From Aphrophora alni (Eukaryota > Arthropoda > Insecta > Hemiptera > Aphrophoridae), in NCBI GenBank assembly GCA_963513935.1, contig OY740765.1, forward strand, positions 71,024,253 to 71,088,252: a DNA stretch of 64,000 nt, read 5' to 3'. Below, piece after piece: positions 46,100 through 58,899 of this stretch. A program made the position numbers and the translations under genes. The notes beneath the pieces are model-generated. The model did no database searches and was not told where the DNA came from. It saw only the letters and a program-made list of their open reading frames with translations. Each line of letters begins with the position of its first letter. Positions within the stretch are counted from its first letter, which is position 1.

Positions 46100-46978
46100 A
46101 TCTCACCGCTTTGTCTATTCTGGTTTTAAAGTTAATTGATAATGGTGAATTGTTCATATTATTAATATGGTTTAATCAGAGATTTGCCATCATTTCTGTA
46201 TAGAAAATTAATACATGATATTTTGGGAGTATAAATCAATTGTTGTTATCAAGTGTGAAACTAGAACATAAAAGAGAAAAAACACCAACAAACTAGGCCC
46301 AAGTTTTAAACTAAATCTATAATATGAGAAAAGAATCCAAGCCTAAAACTGAACAGTGAAGTTAATAAAGCAAAACAACGATTCCCCGAACCACAAAAAC
46401 TTTTTTTTAAATACACCTGCATGCTGCGTTAGACTTGAACACTACACTAAGGTCCAACTTAGCCATACCTATTTCCAGAAATGTGTATAATGTGCAAGAC
46501 TAAATCTTTGTCTATATTATGTATAGGCAAAAAAGTAAAAAATGAATTTTGACGGGAATGATGGTAAGGTTTTATACATTAAAAACACAATCTAAGTGGC
46601 TATAGTTACAAAAATATGTATTGAATAGTTAGAAATCAAATGATTTATTTTTAAAGTGCCACATATTTATGCTGCTTTCTATATAAATAAACAATTATGT
46701 AACAAATACAAATAAATAAAAAACAAAATACATGCCAGATTAAGGAAAATAAGCTGATGTCTTTCTTCGGATTATTAAACATATAAAAGCAAAGTTTCAT
46801 TTGTTAAGAATAAATATGTTTTAAAAAGCAACGAAAATCATTTTATTTTAATAATTATTATAATTATTGTTAACTACATATAACTAAAATTAATTTATTA
46901 ACTGAAAATTTTCAAAAATAAAAATGTGTGTTAAAAGAAGCTTAAGGTTAAAATGCCCTGTGAATAATATATATTCTC

Positions 46979-47027
<49 letters not shown>

Positions 47028-47703
47028 CACACTTATATGAAACTTATATTTTGTTTTGATTATACAACAATTTTATTGCATTCCTTAGTTTAGTTGGTTT
47101 CAAAATGTTAAATAAATTCAATATTATTTATACTTATTTAGTTTGTAAATTACTACAATGCTGTTGACATTTGCATATTTATGTGAATAAATAACAGTAC
47201 AATTAGAATGAATTAAATTGGTATTCCTACCAATTGTATCAATATTAGAACATGTATTAAAACAACTAATATAGAAAACTATTGTTTTTTCCAGCTTTCA
47301 GTACCTCTATCAACAACAAACAGAACTTGATCACAAACGAATAACGTCAACATAGATAAGTTAATATTAATGAAGAGGTTATAGTTGTTATTATACTAAT
47401 GATGATAGGTACTTTATAAATCCAACTTAAACTAATGCTAAACAATTTTATGATTTAACAACATATAGAACAATGTACTTAATAAACATAAAACACAGTA
47501 TAGAATTCCAAACTTTAAAACAAATACTTAAAATTAATATTTTTTTTCATTACAAATTTCTTTAAACGTAACAAATTATATACAGTATGAAACAAATATT
47601 ATTCTAAACCAAAACTAATAATATGATCAGTTACTACTGTATTTAAGCACCATACATAAATTCACAAATCCAAAACCATTTGTAATTATTAAACAATTTT
47701 TTG
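46100..47703. other. AT-rich spacer
   Basis: No gene is visible. A TA microsatellite lies at 46981-47023. Bases 46210-46320 share words with 9830-9900. Confidence 0.5.
46981..47023. repeat. (TA)n microsatellite
   Basis: Uninterrupted TA alternation, about 21 units. Confidence 0.95.
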
Positions 47704-50700
47704 CAGTGGCATACTCAGGGAGAGGGGGATCGAGGGGATATATCCCCCCTATTTTAAAAGAATAGTATATTCTGCTCTCAGTGTAGCTCGATTGAAATCT
47801 TTACATATTCAGTAATATTTACGATGTAGCAATGCAGTTGTGACGTCATGTGAGGTGTCGTCAGACATTGAACTCCCAAGACACCCGAACATTAGCGATC
47901 GGCTACCCACAATGCACTATGCCTACGTTATGTTGCTTATTCCTTCTGTATAAACTTCAGTATTGATTGAGTGAGTGTTGACATCATTATGTGAGTGTTG
48001 TTTAATGTGATTTATATAATCTAAAATGTCAACAAGAGACAGATGAAGTTGTTTGGGTTTTTTACAAACAAAATATAAAAAAACTAAAAGAAGATAAGTG
48101 TCAAGAGACTGTTGAGAACGTAAAAAGTGATGTTACAACACAGTGTTCAACTTCTTCTGAATTTGCCGTTGCTGATGTAACCAATACAATATTCGATTAT
48201 TTCCCACTTTCACTGTCAAATACTCAGATGAGGATAAATTTAATTTTATAAAGAAAACATGATCTCCAAGTGTAAAGATACAATTTTCCTCCTGGGGATA
48301 GAAATTTAAAATTTCAATTCACATGGTTTTCAGAATACCAATAGTTAGCATATTCTGACTTAAAAAAAAGTGCTTATTGTAAGGTTTGCGTGATAATTGC
48401 CTGTCAGTTAGAATCAGGAAAAGGCTCTCTGGAAGTTAAATTTGGGATATCTAGTCAATATCCCTATACAAAATGGAAAAATGCTAGAGAAAATTTTAAA
48501 GATCACAAAAAAGGGATACCTCATTTAAGCTAGCTTACCATTACAAAATTTTGTTTCGGTCTATGAAAAGAAAACAGAGGACATTCACATTGAGCTCAAT
48601 TCCCCCCAAAAAAAGTGAAAATAGGGAAAAACTTACCCCTGTTATAAACAACAGGGGGCATAGGGGGCACAGGAATCATGATTCAGTTTTACTAGATGAT
48701 GGAGCATCTGCTCATGACTGTAACATCAGAGCTCTGCTTAGATTCAGAGTAGAAGCCGGTGATCACATTTCGAAAAATCATTTAGAAGTAGCAGGGGCAA
48801 ACGCAACCTACATAATTCCATCCATACAGAACAAAATAATTGAAATAGCAGGTAGCTTAGTAACAAATAAACTGATCGACAAAATTAAGAGATCAGAAAT
48901 TTTCAGTGTTTTGGCAGACAAAACAACAGACATTTCTGGAATGAGGAAATGACTTTGTGTGCCCGATACATTGACACATATGAAAAGAAATTCAAAATTC
49001 GTGAAGATTTTTTGAAGTTCATACTAGTGTATGACCTGCGGGGCTTTTCTCTAACAAATATTATAAGAGCAAACATACACCAACTTGGATTAGTTGAAAC
49101 CAAGATTCGTGGGTTAGGTTTTGATGGTGCAGCCAATATGAGCGGGATTTTTAATAGATGTGCGGATAAAATACAAGAATTAAATCCCTATGCTATTTAT
49201 GTTCACTGTGCTAATCATTTATTGAATTTAGCTATAAGTTTTTAAGAATATAAGAATTTATATATATTGAATTTAGCTTGGACAATTCCTCAAATAAAAA
49301 ACTGCCTTGGAACTTTTAACAAAGTTATCATTTTTATTTTTTTTTATCATCAGCAAAACGAGAGATGGTATTGAAAAACAAAGTCCTTCTAATAGATGCA
49401 ACAGCCAGAAGAACCAGGGTTATGAAGTTTTGTGAGACATGTTGGATTGAGAGGCTCGATGCTGTTGTATTGTTTTATGAGCTTTTCCCTTTGATTGTTG
49501 AATCCCTGCAAGAAATACAAGAATTCAATGATGTTCAAGTATCAGCTAGGCATTTTCATTTCTTGCTGTTTTAGAAAAATATGTGTTCTTGGCTTCTATG
49601 ATAGTAGTTCATAGAGTTTTTAATCTATCTTTTGGACTGGCCAACCTTTTACAGGTTAAGCAAACTGATTTGAAAAACTATATTAAACATAGTGAAGAAC
49701 TAAAGAAAGAGCTTTGTGATTGTCACAACAAGTGTTCAGATGTCTTTAAAGAAATAGAAGCAACAGCTGAAAAAATTGGGAATAAAATCGATATTCCTAG
49801 AGTTGTTGTTGGGTAGCAAACCTGTAGGTCTAATACAGATACAAAGAAACCAGAAGAATACTACCGAGTAACAATTTTTCTTCCAATTTAACTATTATAT
49901 TAGTCAACTGGATGAAAGATTCTAAAATCACAGAGAATTACTGAGTACAATACAAATGCTTCTGCCTCAGAACATAGTGGAAATTCAGACGAAGATTTAC
50001 GCTCAGTGGTATGTAACCAAATGGCCTAATGACTTTGAAAATCCCCAAAAGCACTATTTGATGAAGTGAAGAAGTGAAAAAGGAATTTTCTTGGATTAAA
50101 AAAGAAGGAACTGGAAAAAAACTCCAGCATGTTTCTTTCAGCCCTTAATGAATGCAGGGAATTAGTGTTTCCATCTATCCATAAAGCTTCTTTTTTTTTC
50201 TCTTTTTTTTCCCTCTCTCTCTCCATAAAGCATATTTAGTACAATTCCTGTAACAGTGGCAACTCCTCAACAGTCTTTTTTTGACATTACGATTACTGAA
50301 GAATTATTTGAGAAGTTCCACAGGAGAAAGAAGACTTAATTAACTAGCTCTTATGTATATTCACAAAGATATTTTTATTAATAGTGATTCAATTTTGGAT
50401 GAAATATCTAACAAATATAGACGACTTTTGTAAGATAAAAAAAAAAAAAAAAAAAAATCAACTTTGTTGGGATATTTAACCCCAAAAATTGATTGAATTG
50501 TAAAATCTAAATTTTTTTTTGTTTAATAAACATGAACTTTATAATTTATATCTAAGTAATATTATTAAACTACCATGACCTATTTCTTCGGTAAGTGAAT
50601 AATACTGACTTTGGACTTCTATTTTAAGGATGAATTTTTCCTTATTTTCATGGGAGAAGGACCCTCAGATTCCTTGGAATATCCCTCACCGAAATAAAAT

Positions 50701-50716
50701 CCTGTGTACGCCCCTG
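47704..50716 (+). mobile_element. hAT element, nearly end to end
   Basis: The left end CAGTGGCATACTCAGGGAG and the complement of the right end, CAGGGGCGTACACAGGAT, form terminal inverted repeats of the hAT CAG-start type. Both are followed by runs of G or C (GGGGGATCGAGGGG on the left). The 3.0 kb between them contains a TTF zinc-finger/hAT transposase in the same orientation, broken by many stops. The 8-base flanks (ATTTTTTG and TGTGATTG) do not match, so the target duplication has decayed or the ends are off by a few bases. Confidence 0.8.
48200..50431 (+). pseudogene. TTF-type hAT transposase relic
   Basis: N-terminal TTF-zinc-finger landmarks are LKFQFTWFSEY, AYCKVCV and YTKWKNARENFKDH (48290-48520). 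The core follows: RGHRNHDSVLLDDG, ALLRFRVEAGDHISKNHLEV, NATYIIPSIQNKIIEIAGSL, EIFSVLADKTTDISG (with the first catalytic Asp), RGLGFDGAANMSG (second Asp region), VHCANHLLNLAIS and GNKIDIPRVV. The C-terminal dimerisation segment is IPVTVATPQQSFF, KNYLRSSTGERRLN, LALMYIHKDIFIN and ILDEISNKYRRLL, ending at TAA 50431. Frameshifts at about 48952, 49245, 49574 and 49816 and several stops make it inactive. It is longer than the related fragment at 17441-18573. Confidence 0.88.
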
Positions 50717-52029
50717 TGTGATTGTTTTTAGTAGCTATTTAATTGTACCAGAGCAACACTAATGTCGAATTTGTAATTATGTATAATATATAATTTTATT
50801 ATTGTGTAAAATAAAACTAAATAAATAGCACCCAAGGCAGCTTTGTTACATTAATTTAAATCTTGATTTTAACAATCTTATTATTATTAATACAGTACAA
50901 AATTCAATGTTAATCAAATGTCTCTAAACCTATATAACAATTAAATATATAATACTAAAAGCACCATTAATTATTAAAAAAAAATAAATAAAAAAATAAC
51001 CACTAGGCTAGAAACAAAAAGATTTTTACATATTTTTATATCCTGAAAATATTAGTTTTGTAATAAAATCTAAGGGAACGTGAAAAAAACATAAAATCCA
51101 AATTCAAATTTGTAATTTGTCATTGTGTTTTAAACAAGTAAAGAAGGCCATATTAAATTTCACAAAATTTGTAATTACAAAATTTAAACATGACATGTTG
51201 ACCTGATGTTTCTAGAAACTAATACCCCTACTGCAGCACCCCATTCAGAAACTCCTCCTTTAATCACTTTTTAATTACTCCTTAGCACATTATTAAACTA
51301 CCACAACACAATATTTTATGTTCTAGTAATTGTAAAGAGATCAGAACAAGTTGTTGTCATATGAGCTCAGATTATTCAAATATAATACTATGTAGAATAA
51401 TTTTAAAGTAAAGATTATGGTTCTAGTTTAGAAGAATATTACTTCTACATTTAAGTAGAAGGGATTTAGGAATGAATAAACTTAGGTAGTCAAAACAGAA
51501 CTGTAATAGATGAAATACAAAAAAGATTTTGTTTAATTTCAAAAACTTGGATGTATTCAGTAGCATAATAATCAGTGAACAAAAATAGCACTAATCAGCA
51601 ATATTTATATATTGATTAGAATAACTGTTTATATTCAACTGATTTAGATGATAAAGGAAAGTATGTTTATTTTTTAAAGTATTTTACAAGCTGTGATAAA
51701 TAGACCCGATTTAAGATTGTATTGACATACCTAAAAAAAAAAAAAATTATTTAGAATCATATAAATCTAAATTATTTAAAAAGGAGTCCTCAAATATAAT
51801 GACAAAATTAGTTTATATGCAAAACTAATTATTTAGTACCTTAAAAATAAAATATATAAATAGTATAAATATAAATCTGCCTAGAAAGAATTCTTAATTG
51901 ATGGTGTGTATCATTTCTATCAGAATATACAGTTATGAGGATAATCACTTTAAATGTGAATAATGAATGGAATACATTTTTATATCATGGTTACCATGGG
52001 TTGCTTTCTTGTTTTTTTGTTTTTTAAAA

Positions 52030-52034
<5 letters not shown>

Positions 52035-52080
<46 letters not shown>
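52035..52080. repeat. (TA)n microsatellite
   Basis: About 23 TA units. Confidence 0.95.
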
Positions 52081-52083
<3 letters not shown>

Positions 52084-52858
52084 CTTTATACATGTTTATA
52101 CTTTTTTACAGTATATTTGTTTATTTGTCAAATGTTCAATTTGTGTCTTAATTTTATGTCTAACATTTTATTTGTGTTGGTAATTTTATGCATGTATTCA
52201 AAATATGTTATTTCTGATTTCATGTAGTTCATTATACGTTATATGAGAAAATAACATGAAATAAGCTTATACACTCTATACTTTACAAGTTACCTTATAA
52301 CAAATCTATTATAGTTAAAACCACGAGCACAGTAAGATCAAAACAATATCAGGTCTTTGTCAGAATATCACTCTCCAACATTGTGAGAGAGTCTCATTTA
52401 AGAACTGTCATTATTTTGAATGAAAATGTTAAGGAGCTATTGTCTATTTACAAAATGAAATTATTTAAAAGTTGCTGAAGTTAGAGTCAGTCAAAATATC
52501 ACATAGATTATTCCTTACTGAATTATCAGCAAAGGTAAATGGACCAAAATCCTTGTTGCAAGAGTACAAAAAGAATTTAGCTTTGATTTATTGCTGAATC
52601 ATATGGTTTCTTAGAACCCAGCACTCGGATTCTCTCTTGCTTAGAGAAAATTATTGAACAGTAATCTGTTATTAAACTTGTTACTATCATTCTTCTCTTG
52701 AAGAGCATAACATATATTATGTAAAACTTATGTACCTGTATTTATTATAATAAACATATTGTGTTCTGCATGCTACAACATATTTATTTATTTATGGAGT
52801 CGTCATAAAGTAAATATTTCAGTAATTGTGCATTAGATTCTTGTGAACTTAACTTAGT

Positions 52859-52861
<3 letters not shown>

Positions 52862-52891
<30 letters not shown>
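52862..52891. repeat. (TA)n microsatellite
   Basis: About 15 TA units. Confidence 0.9.
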
Positions 52892-52895
<4 letters not shown>

Positions 52896-53004
52896 AAAAT
52901 AAACATATCTTGATCAAGAACTAGAAATTACTATAACTTAGATGATGATTTTACTGTTCACCAATAGCTAGCCTAGCTTAAAAATAACCAAACATCATAT
53001 GTAA

Positions 53005-53946
53005 GGACACGTTAACCTCCTCAGACAGTACCACTAATTAGTTAACAGACAAATGAACAAAACAGACAGCAAAGAATACTAGTTAACTGGTAATTCCCAA
53101 CTCACTATAACAAAATAGAACTAAGTAACTGTCAGCTTCAATACTGCTCTCATAGTACAATTGGACTAATTGTTTGATGGGATTCATCACTGCTCTTATA
53201 CCAACTGGCACTCTCTCAGTTCTGTTCTAATACAAAGGTACTACTTAGTTCCATTTTACTACTACCTAAACTTTGTTCCATTTCCATAGTACTACTTAAG
53301 TGATCACCATCCACCTCTGTATTAATACGATGGGACTAGATAACTGGTAGCCTTTCATCTCCGCCCTAAAAATTTGGGACTAGTTTTCTCGTAGTTCCCA
53401 ACCCTGTTCTAATACCTGGGACTACTTAACTGATTATCTCTCCCACCACCACCCAGTAACTCTGCTCTCTGCTTTAATACTATGGGACCAGTTAACTGTT
53501 AGTTTTGACAATGGTCTAATAGTATGGGAGTAGTAAACTGTTAGCTTCCCAATTCTGCCCTAATACCATGAAAATAGTTAACTGTTACCCCCCAACTACA
53601 CTCTAATACCATTGGCTAGCTTACTAGTAGCCTCCTACCTCTGACCTAATACCATAAGAATAATTAACTGTTGGCCCTCAACTCTGCTTAATACCCTGGG
53701 CTAGTTAACTATTAGCCTCCTAACTATTTCCAAACTCCATAACTGATAGCGCCTCCCTCCCAACTCCACTTCAATACTTTGGTACAAGATAACTGGTAAC
53801 CTTCCAACTCCACTTTAATACAATGGGACTAGTTATCTGGTAGCATCAACTCTACTCTAACAAAATAAAACTAACTGTGATCCCACAAGTTCATACTATT
53901 GTATTACTTAATTGGTAGTCTACAATACTCCTCTAATTTCATGGTT
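53005..53946. repeat. Degenerate minisatellite, about 44-bp unit, some 20 copies
   Basis: Each unit follows the pattern CTAATACCATGGGACTAG, TTAACTGGTAGCCTCCC, AACTCTGCT. The words TTAACTG, GGGACTA, CCAACTC and CTAATAC recur at a period close to 44 across 940 bases. Each unit carries the palindromic core ACTAGTTAACTGGT. Units are 70-90 percent alike by eye, and no reading frame persists. The block is also less AT-rich than its surroundings. Confidence 0.85.
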
Positions 53947-54993
53947 TTTTGTTTTATTTTTCAACAGATATCACGTTTTCTCCAAAATGATTAATGTTGT
54001 TCATAAGCCTATGAAATACAGAAATATTTATGAATAAAAAAAAACCTTTTTATAATTATATTTTAAATGAAAATTTTAAGAATTTTCTACTATGTAGTAA
54101 GGAAGAAAAAAAAAAAAAAAAAAAAAAAATCATACAACTTAAAGGTAAAACTATTGTAGAAAAACCAAATTAATACAATTAATAGAAAATTTACTATCTT
54201 GTTTTCTTTAGCTATTTATCTTTATAAATTTTAAAATGTGGGTATTTTTATTTTACTAAGGGTTGGTATTTTAAATAATATTTAAAGATATCATATTCAG
54301 AATAATTAAATAAATCTCATAATTAACTTTCAGGAGTTGTATACAAGAATTTAGGAGTTTTAATAAGAATGATGAAATAGATTCTTAACTCTTAACAATC
54401 AATATGAGATAGTAATATTGAAATTCAAATATTCTGTTAATGCTCTCTTGCCCAAGGTTTCCTTATCCTTCACTTAATACTTTTATACTTTACATGATAT
54501 TTTTGGCTAAGAAGTTTATACTTCAAGTATGAATGTGGTTAATTAATTTTAATGGACCTGATAATTCATTTCTTTTTCTTGTAAAAGTTATATAATATAA
54601 ATATAATATTTATCTTTTAATTTATAGGGACATTAATTTTTTAATAAAGTTGATATACAACTTGTATGAAACAAATTTACATATCAGTATAAACTAAAAA
54701 AAAGAGGACCTTAATGATATGTTACTCACTCAAAAATTAAAATACAGCAACTTAATAAATATCTTTTTAAGTAAACAAATAAATTACAATTCAGCACCTT
54801 TAACACTCAACACACTTTCAGTCTATTTGTAAAACAAATTACACATAATACGATACATATTATGCCCAGACTAGCAAATATAATGTACTTTTAGCAAATT
54901 TTAAATGAGCAATATAAAAAAAAAAAAAAAAATCTTAATTCATTCTATGTAGATACTTTTTAAAATGGTTGAAAAGATATGAAGAAAATTTCT
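53947..54993. other. AT-rich spacer beyond the Ser/Arg-rich gene
   Basis: Low-complexity A-runs lie at 54103-54130 and 54916-54932. Nothing else is recognisable. Confidence 0.5.
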
Positions 54994-54999
54994 TTTATT
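54994..54999 (-). terminator. Possible polyadenylation signal of the Ser/Arg-rich gene
   Basis: TTTATT on the plus strand gives AATAAA on the minus strand, 295 bases beyond the stop codon at 55294. In such AT-rich DNA this word is expected by chance, so the assignment rests only on position. Confidence 0.25.
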
Positions 55000-55293
55000 C
55001 ATTTTCTAATCTTTAAGATAATATGTTAAATAGACTATTATTCTAATAACTACATACAACTAGATTATCTTTCTCATGTTAAATGGGTTCTTCAAAAATT
55101 TACATTAGTAAATTAAATCATAACTATTATATGTTATAAAATGTTCACTGGTAACAATTCCTATTATGTTAAAACGTTGTGAGTGTGTTGTTCTCTTATC
55201 TTAATCTTGTGTAACATAATCACAGGTAAATATGCTTTAATTCGGAGACAAATCGATCTCTTAAATCCAGTAGGCTATATAGTTGCACTGTTG

Positions 55294-55649
55294 CTATGTT
55301 CTTTGAACTGGTGCTGGTATCTTTGTAGTAATTCCAGAATCAGGCTTTGAATCTTTCCTTGGACTGGGCATCATAGCAGCATATTGTTGCATTATATCTG
55401 CTACTTGTTGACAAAATGTTTCCGGTGATATCTGTGGACGCTGTTTCTTCCCACTTCGCCCTCCGCCAGAATTCCATGTATTACACGTTTGTGTTGTACG
55501 TGCTGGGACAACTTGATTGGTTGTAATATATCTAGCAGAACGATTACCTGGTACATTGCGTTGGAATGGGGTTTGTTGAGGACTAGAAGGCTCTTGGCTG
55601 CGACCCACTGACCGACTGCGAGTAGTACGTGCAACTCGTGTAGGAGAAC
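55294..55649 (-). CDS. Terminal exon of the Ser/Arg-rich protein
   Basis: The minus-strand acceptor TTAATTAATAG is followed at 55649 by GT completing a split Gly codon, then SPTRVARTTRSRSVGRSQEP, SSPQQTPFQRNVPGNRSAR, a Gly/Arg patch NSGGGRSGKKQRPQ and the helix-like ISPETFCQQVADIMQQYAAM, ending TTKIPAPVQRT and a stop at 55294. This gives 117 residues. The upstream exon ends AAA-G at a GTAAG donor (59516), so both the phase and the Ser/Arg-rich style agree. The basic Ser/Pro-rich tail suits a cytoskeletal or scaffold protein. I suspect a GAS2-like (pickled eggs) protein, but that is a weak recollection, not a demonstrated match. Confidence 0.75.
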
Positions 55650-55739
55650 CTATTAATTAAAATAGTGGTACTTATATAAAAGTAATTAAAATACATGAAA
55701 ATAACCACGCAATTAGAGTAATATGGCAATATTAAAAAA

Positions 55740-57860
55740 CTTTCAATACTAAGGTAGGATGGGGTACTGATATAATATGAAATTACTTTTTAATTTTTAT
55801 TGAAAGAAAATTTCAAGATTTAACGGTAGTAAAACAAAATTTTTGATTATGTTTTATACTGTAAATGTTGGTATAGTACAACAAAGTTAACTTCGAGCAA
55901 GTCTCACGCAGATTGGGGAAATGAGGGGCATGTAGTGGGGGTAAATAGACTGTTAGTAGATACGTCACTGTGTGAAGGAAAATTAACCCTGCCACTGTAC
56001 AGGTCTTCTTAAACCTAATACAGTACAGTATATACAGTCAAAAATTAATTGATAATTGGATTTTAACTGAAATTTAACAAAACAATCATATACCTCCAAT
56101 GAACCTAAGAATGCCAACACATTAGAGCGAAATAAAACTATAACGATTTCATTTTATTCACTCTAATGGCTCAGTTCCACTAATACAGTCAGGGTTATCA
56201 GTAGTTTCTGAAGAATTAGTTTCACTGTCACTTTCGTCGCTATTGCCTTCGCTTATAATTAGTTCTTCTGTTTGAAAATCAATTATTCTGTCTGATATAA
56301 AATTTTTTTTTTGCATTTTTTTTTGCGTGCTCACAACACTTCTTCCAGTCTTGTACAGTCAATTCTGAAAACTATTGTTTCACTAATTGTTCAACTACAC
56401 TAATATTGTTATTTACATTAGAAACAGGTATTGCATATTTTACTCGCACCCAAATAAGTTCAATGAGTTTAGTTCTGGGTGATACGGAGGCAGTCTCACA
56501 ACAGAATGACCATGTTTTTTCGAAAACATTATCAAAAAGATATTCTTCATACTGGGCCTTATTTTGTAATATTAAATTATAAAGTTCAGGTTTAAACATT
56601 TGACTACTACAAGGGATACTTTTATTACTTAACAATTCTAACATTATTTGCTTTTTGTTGTTTGAATTTGGACAGGGATTTAATTTTTTGTTATGATAAG
56701 ATGCATTGTCTATGGCCAAAACCAACCGTGGTTTTAAATTTGGTATTAAATGATATTCAAGCTACATTACATAATTTTCAGTATTCATGTCATTGTGATA
56801 ATCACCTTTTCGCTCTCCCGATTTAAAAATAAGCAATGCGTTTGTAACACCTCCGCACACATTCCCTGCATGAACAATGATCAGCCTTTTTTTTTTTTGA
56901 AACATATTTTTTATAACCACTTGTCGAGTTGTCAGACCATGAAAGACTTTTAACGTGAGTAGTGTGAACATAGGTTTCACCAGAAAAAATTATTGGTTGC
57001 TCTTCAAGTCTATAGTCTTTCATTATTTTTAAATAATTAATTCTTTTCAATTGTATGTCATTTTTTTTCAATTAAAATTCTTCTATTGTCCTCAGTTTTT
57101 CTCCACCGGGAACCCATATTTCTATGAATTATGCGTAAGGTTTCAGTCATGAAATTTAATTAATGTTCTGGGTGTTTGGTACTTAAAATTGTTATTAGTG
57201 ATTTCAAACACGGTAGTTTGTTACATTTTAAATGGAAATTATGAACTATATTTTGAAACACGCTTTTCTGAAAGTTTTAAATATTTACTTTTTTAATTAA
57301 CCATCTACGGGTTTCCAGGTGTTGAAAAATTCTTATTTTGTCCACATTTGTTTCATTTTGTTATTACTTTTTTTATCATACTGATATTCCACATAAGTCA
57401 GCAACTCTGTTTTAACATTATTTTTTGACATTTCTGGATTTTCTTCTACAATTTTTTAAGACATTTACAATAATTCACTTACTTTGACTTCGTAATGATA
57501 CTCCCTGGCCTAGTCGATTAATTGATCTAGATTAAGGCATTATAAACAAACAGAATATAACAAAATACCCCAAACAATTTTGACTCTATAATAGAAAGAT
57601 CTGATACAACTACTGTAGTTATATAAGAGTCAGTCATGTTTTCTCTTCCTCTCTTTCCAAGCTATTCCATTGACTTGCCCCACTCCTCCGTACTCCCAAC
57701 AGTCATGTCAAGTATACACAAACTCGTCAACTGTGCATCTCAATCTTACTCAAAGTTAACTTTGTTGTACTATAAAACATAACTCATATTTTGATTGTCC
57801 TGAAAGTTTAATTGTGTGTAAAGATAAGCATGGATCCAGAAACCTCCTCTGGATGGGGAA
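55740..57860 (-). mobile_element. Tc1-like DDE transposon in the host intron
   Basis: The inverted pair TAGTACAACAAAGTTAACTT (continuing CGAG) at 55874-55897 and its complement at 57749-57772 flank a minus-strand transposase. Neighbouring words (ATTATGTTTTATA inside the left copy, GGGGCATG/TTGCCCC further in) extend the similarity to roughly 100 bases. The extreme ends and target duplication could not be fixed; the stated limits are approximate. The insertion lies within the intron between 55649 and 59516 and is opposite to no other gene. Confidence 0.65.
56157..57450 (-). pseudogene. DDE transposase relic (IS630/Tc1-related)
   Basis: Minus-strand landmarks are MGSRWRKTEDNRRILIEK, IQLKRINYLKIMKDYRLEE, PIIFSGETYVHTTHVKSLS, KKRLIIVHAGNV, ALLIFKSGERKGDYHNDMN, LVLAIDNASYHNKKLN, KSIPCSSQMFKPELYNLI and LIELIWVRVKYAIP. 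These match DDE_3-type transposases common in insects, with D in IDNASYH (codon 56708-56710) and E in LIELIW (56459-56461). The spacing of the last two acids is 82 residues, far more than the 34 of classical Tc1/mariner, so this is a divergent subgroup with a long insertion. The first Asp, expected before ETYVH, is Gly (56979-56981). Frameshifts and stops add to the damage. Confidence 0.8.
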
Positions 57861-58899
57861 AACTTTTTACCTGTTGGAGAGAACTTTAATAGCTGAAAAA
57901 TGTAAGAAGTGACAGAAATTCCATCTCAAACACGTAGACTTTGCAATCTCAACTATATGAGTGCACGTAGAATGATGGGAAGGATAGCGGATGAGATAAC
58001 CAAAATTGCTTTCTCTATTCTACACAGAAAGCTATATAATGAATACAAAATATTTAAAAATTGTTTTCTATTATAGCTTTCTTCTGGTTCATACTAGACA
58101 AAAACAAATGATTAATTCAAGTTAAACATCTTAAGAACTATGGCAATATTGAGTTACATCGAAATCAGTTGAGAAACAACTTATACAACAAATAAAAACA
58201 CCTCCTGCACTTTCTGGTGGATAAATTTTGTTCACAGGATAAGTTTTTTGTTTGGACCATAACTTATATTGTTATTTCACCAATTATTCCCAAATTCTGA
58301 TTGAAAGACACTAACAATAAGGGGACAATTCAACTTGTTGAGAAAATAAACTTAATTATCTATTTCAAGATTTCACCAAATTACTTTTGGGCCAAAAATA
58401 AAAGTTAAAAGTTTGTTGTCTTTTTTACAAATTATGATGCAACTTGGTTTATGATGTAAAAGGTACTGTATTCTTGTCATGTTTCTGCCATATCCATATT
58501 ATAAATTTGTTATAAAAATGTAAAAGCTCTTAGACAAAATGGTTCATTGTCACTTCCTGTAGTAAATATACATCAAGGGGAGGTGAACATTGGTGTTGCT
58601 TTACTTGTATTTAGGAATAAAAAATGGCGCAAGCATAAGGTGTGGATTTACCCTTTGTTTTGTGCAAAAGACGACAAGTTATGATGTCTCACAAACATGA
58701 TTTTCAATGAGACTCTCAGCATGTGCATGAAGGTGTTTTTCACCTACCTCCCCAACAGAGATCACTTCCTGTGATTCATTTGTTACCCTGGAAAAATTTA
58801 GGTGAGATAAATTTTGAATACATTTTTAGATGGTAAGAGCACCATACGTCGCCCTGAAAAAAATATTATTTAGTAGTCATTTAGTGGGAAATCAAAACT
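57861..58899. other. Intron DNA without recognised features
   Basis: No coding or repeat signature could be assigned. Confidence 0.45.

Larger units (their letters stand above)
50717..53004. other. AT-rich spacer
   Basis: No gene is supported. TA microsatellites lie at 52035-52080 and 52862-52891. The overlapping frames at 51963-52227 are generated by the first of these. Confidence 0.5.

Noticed and set aside
47696..50724. Eight-base target duplication of the hAT element
   Set aside because: ATTTTTTG and TGTGATTG do not match; a shifted comparison with ATTGTTTT is too weak to claim.
51963..52227. Small membrane protein
   Set aside because: The hydrophobic Ile/Tyr run is the translation of a TA microsatellite.
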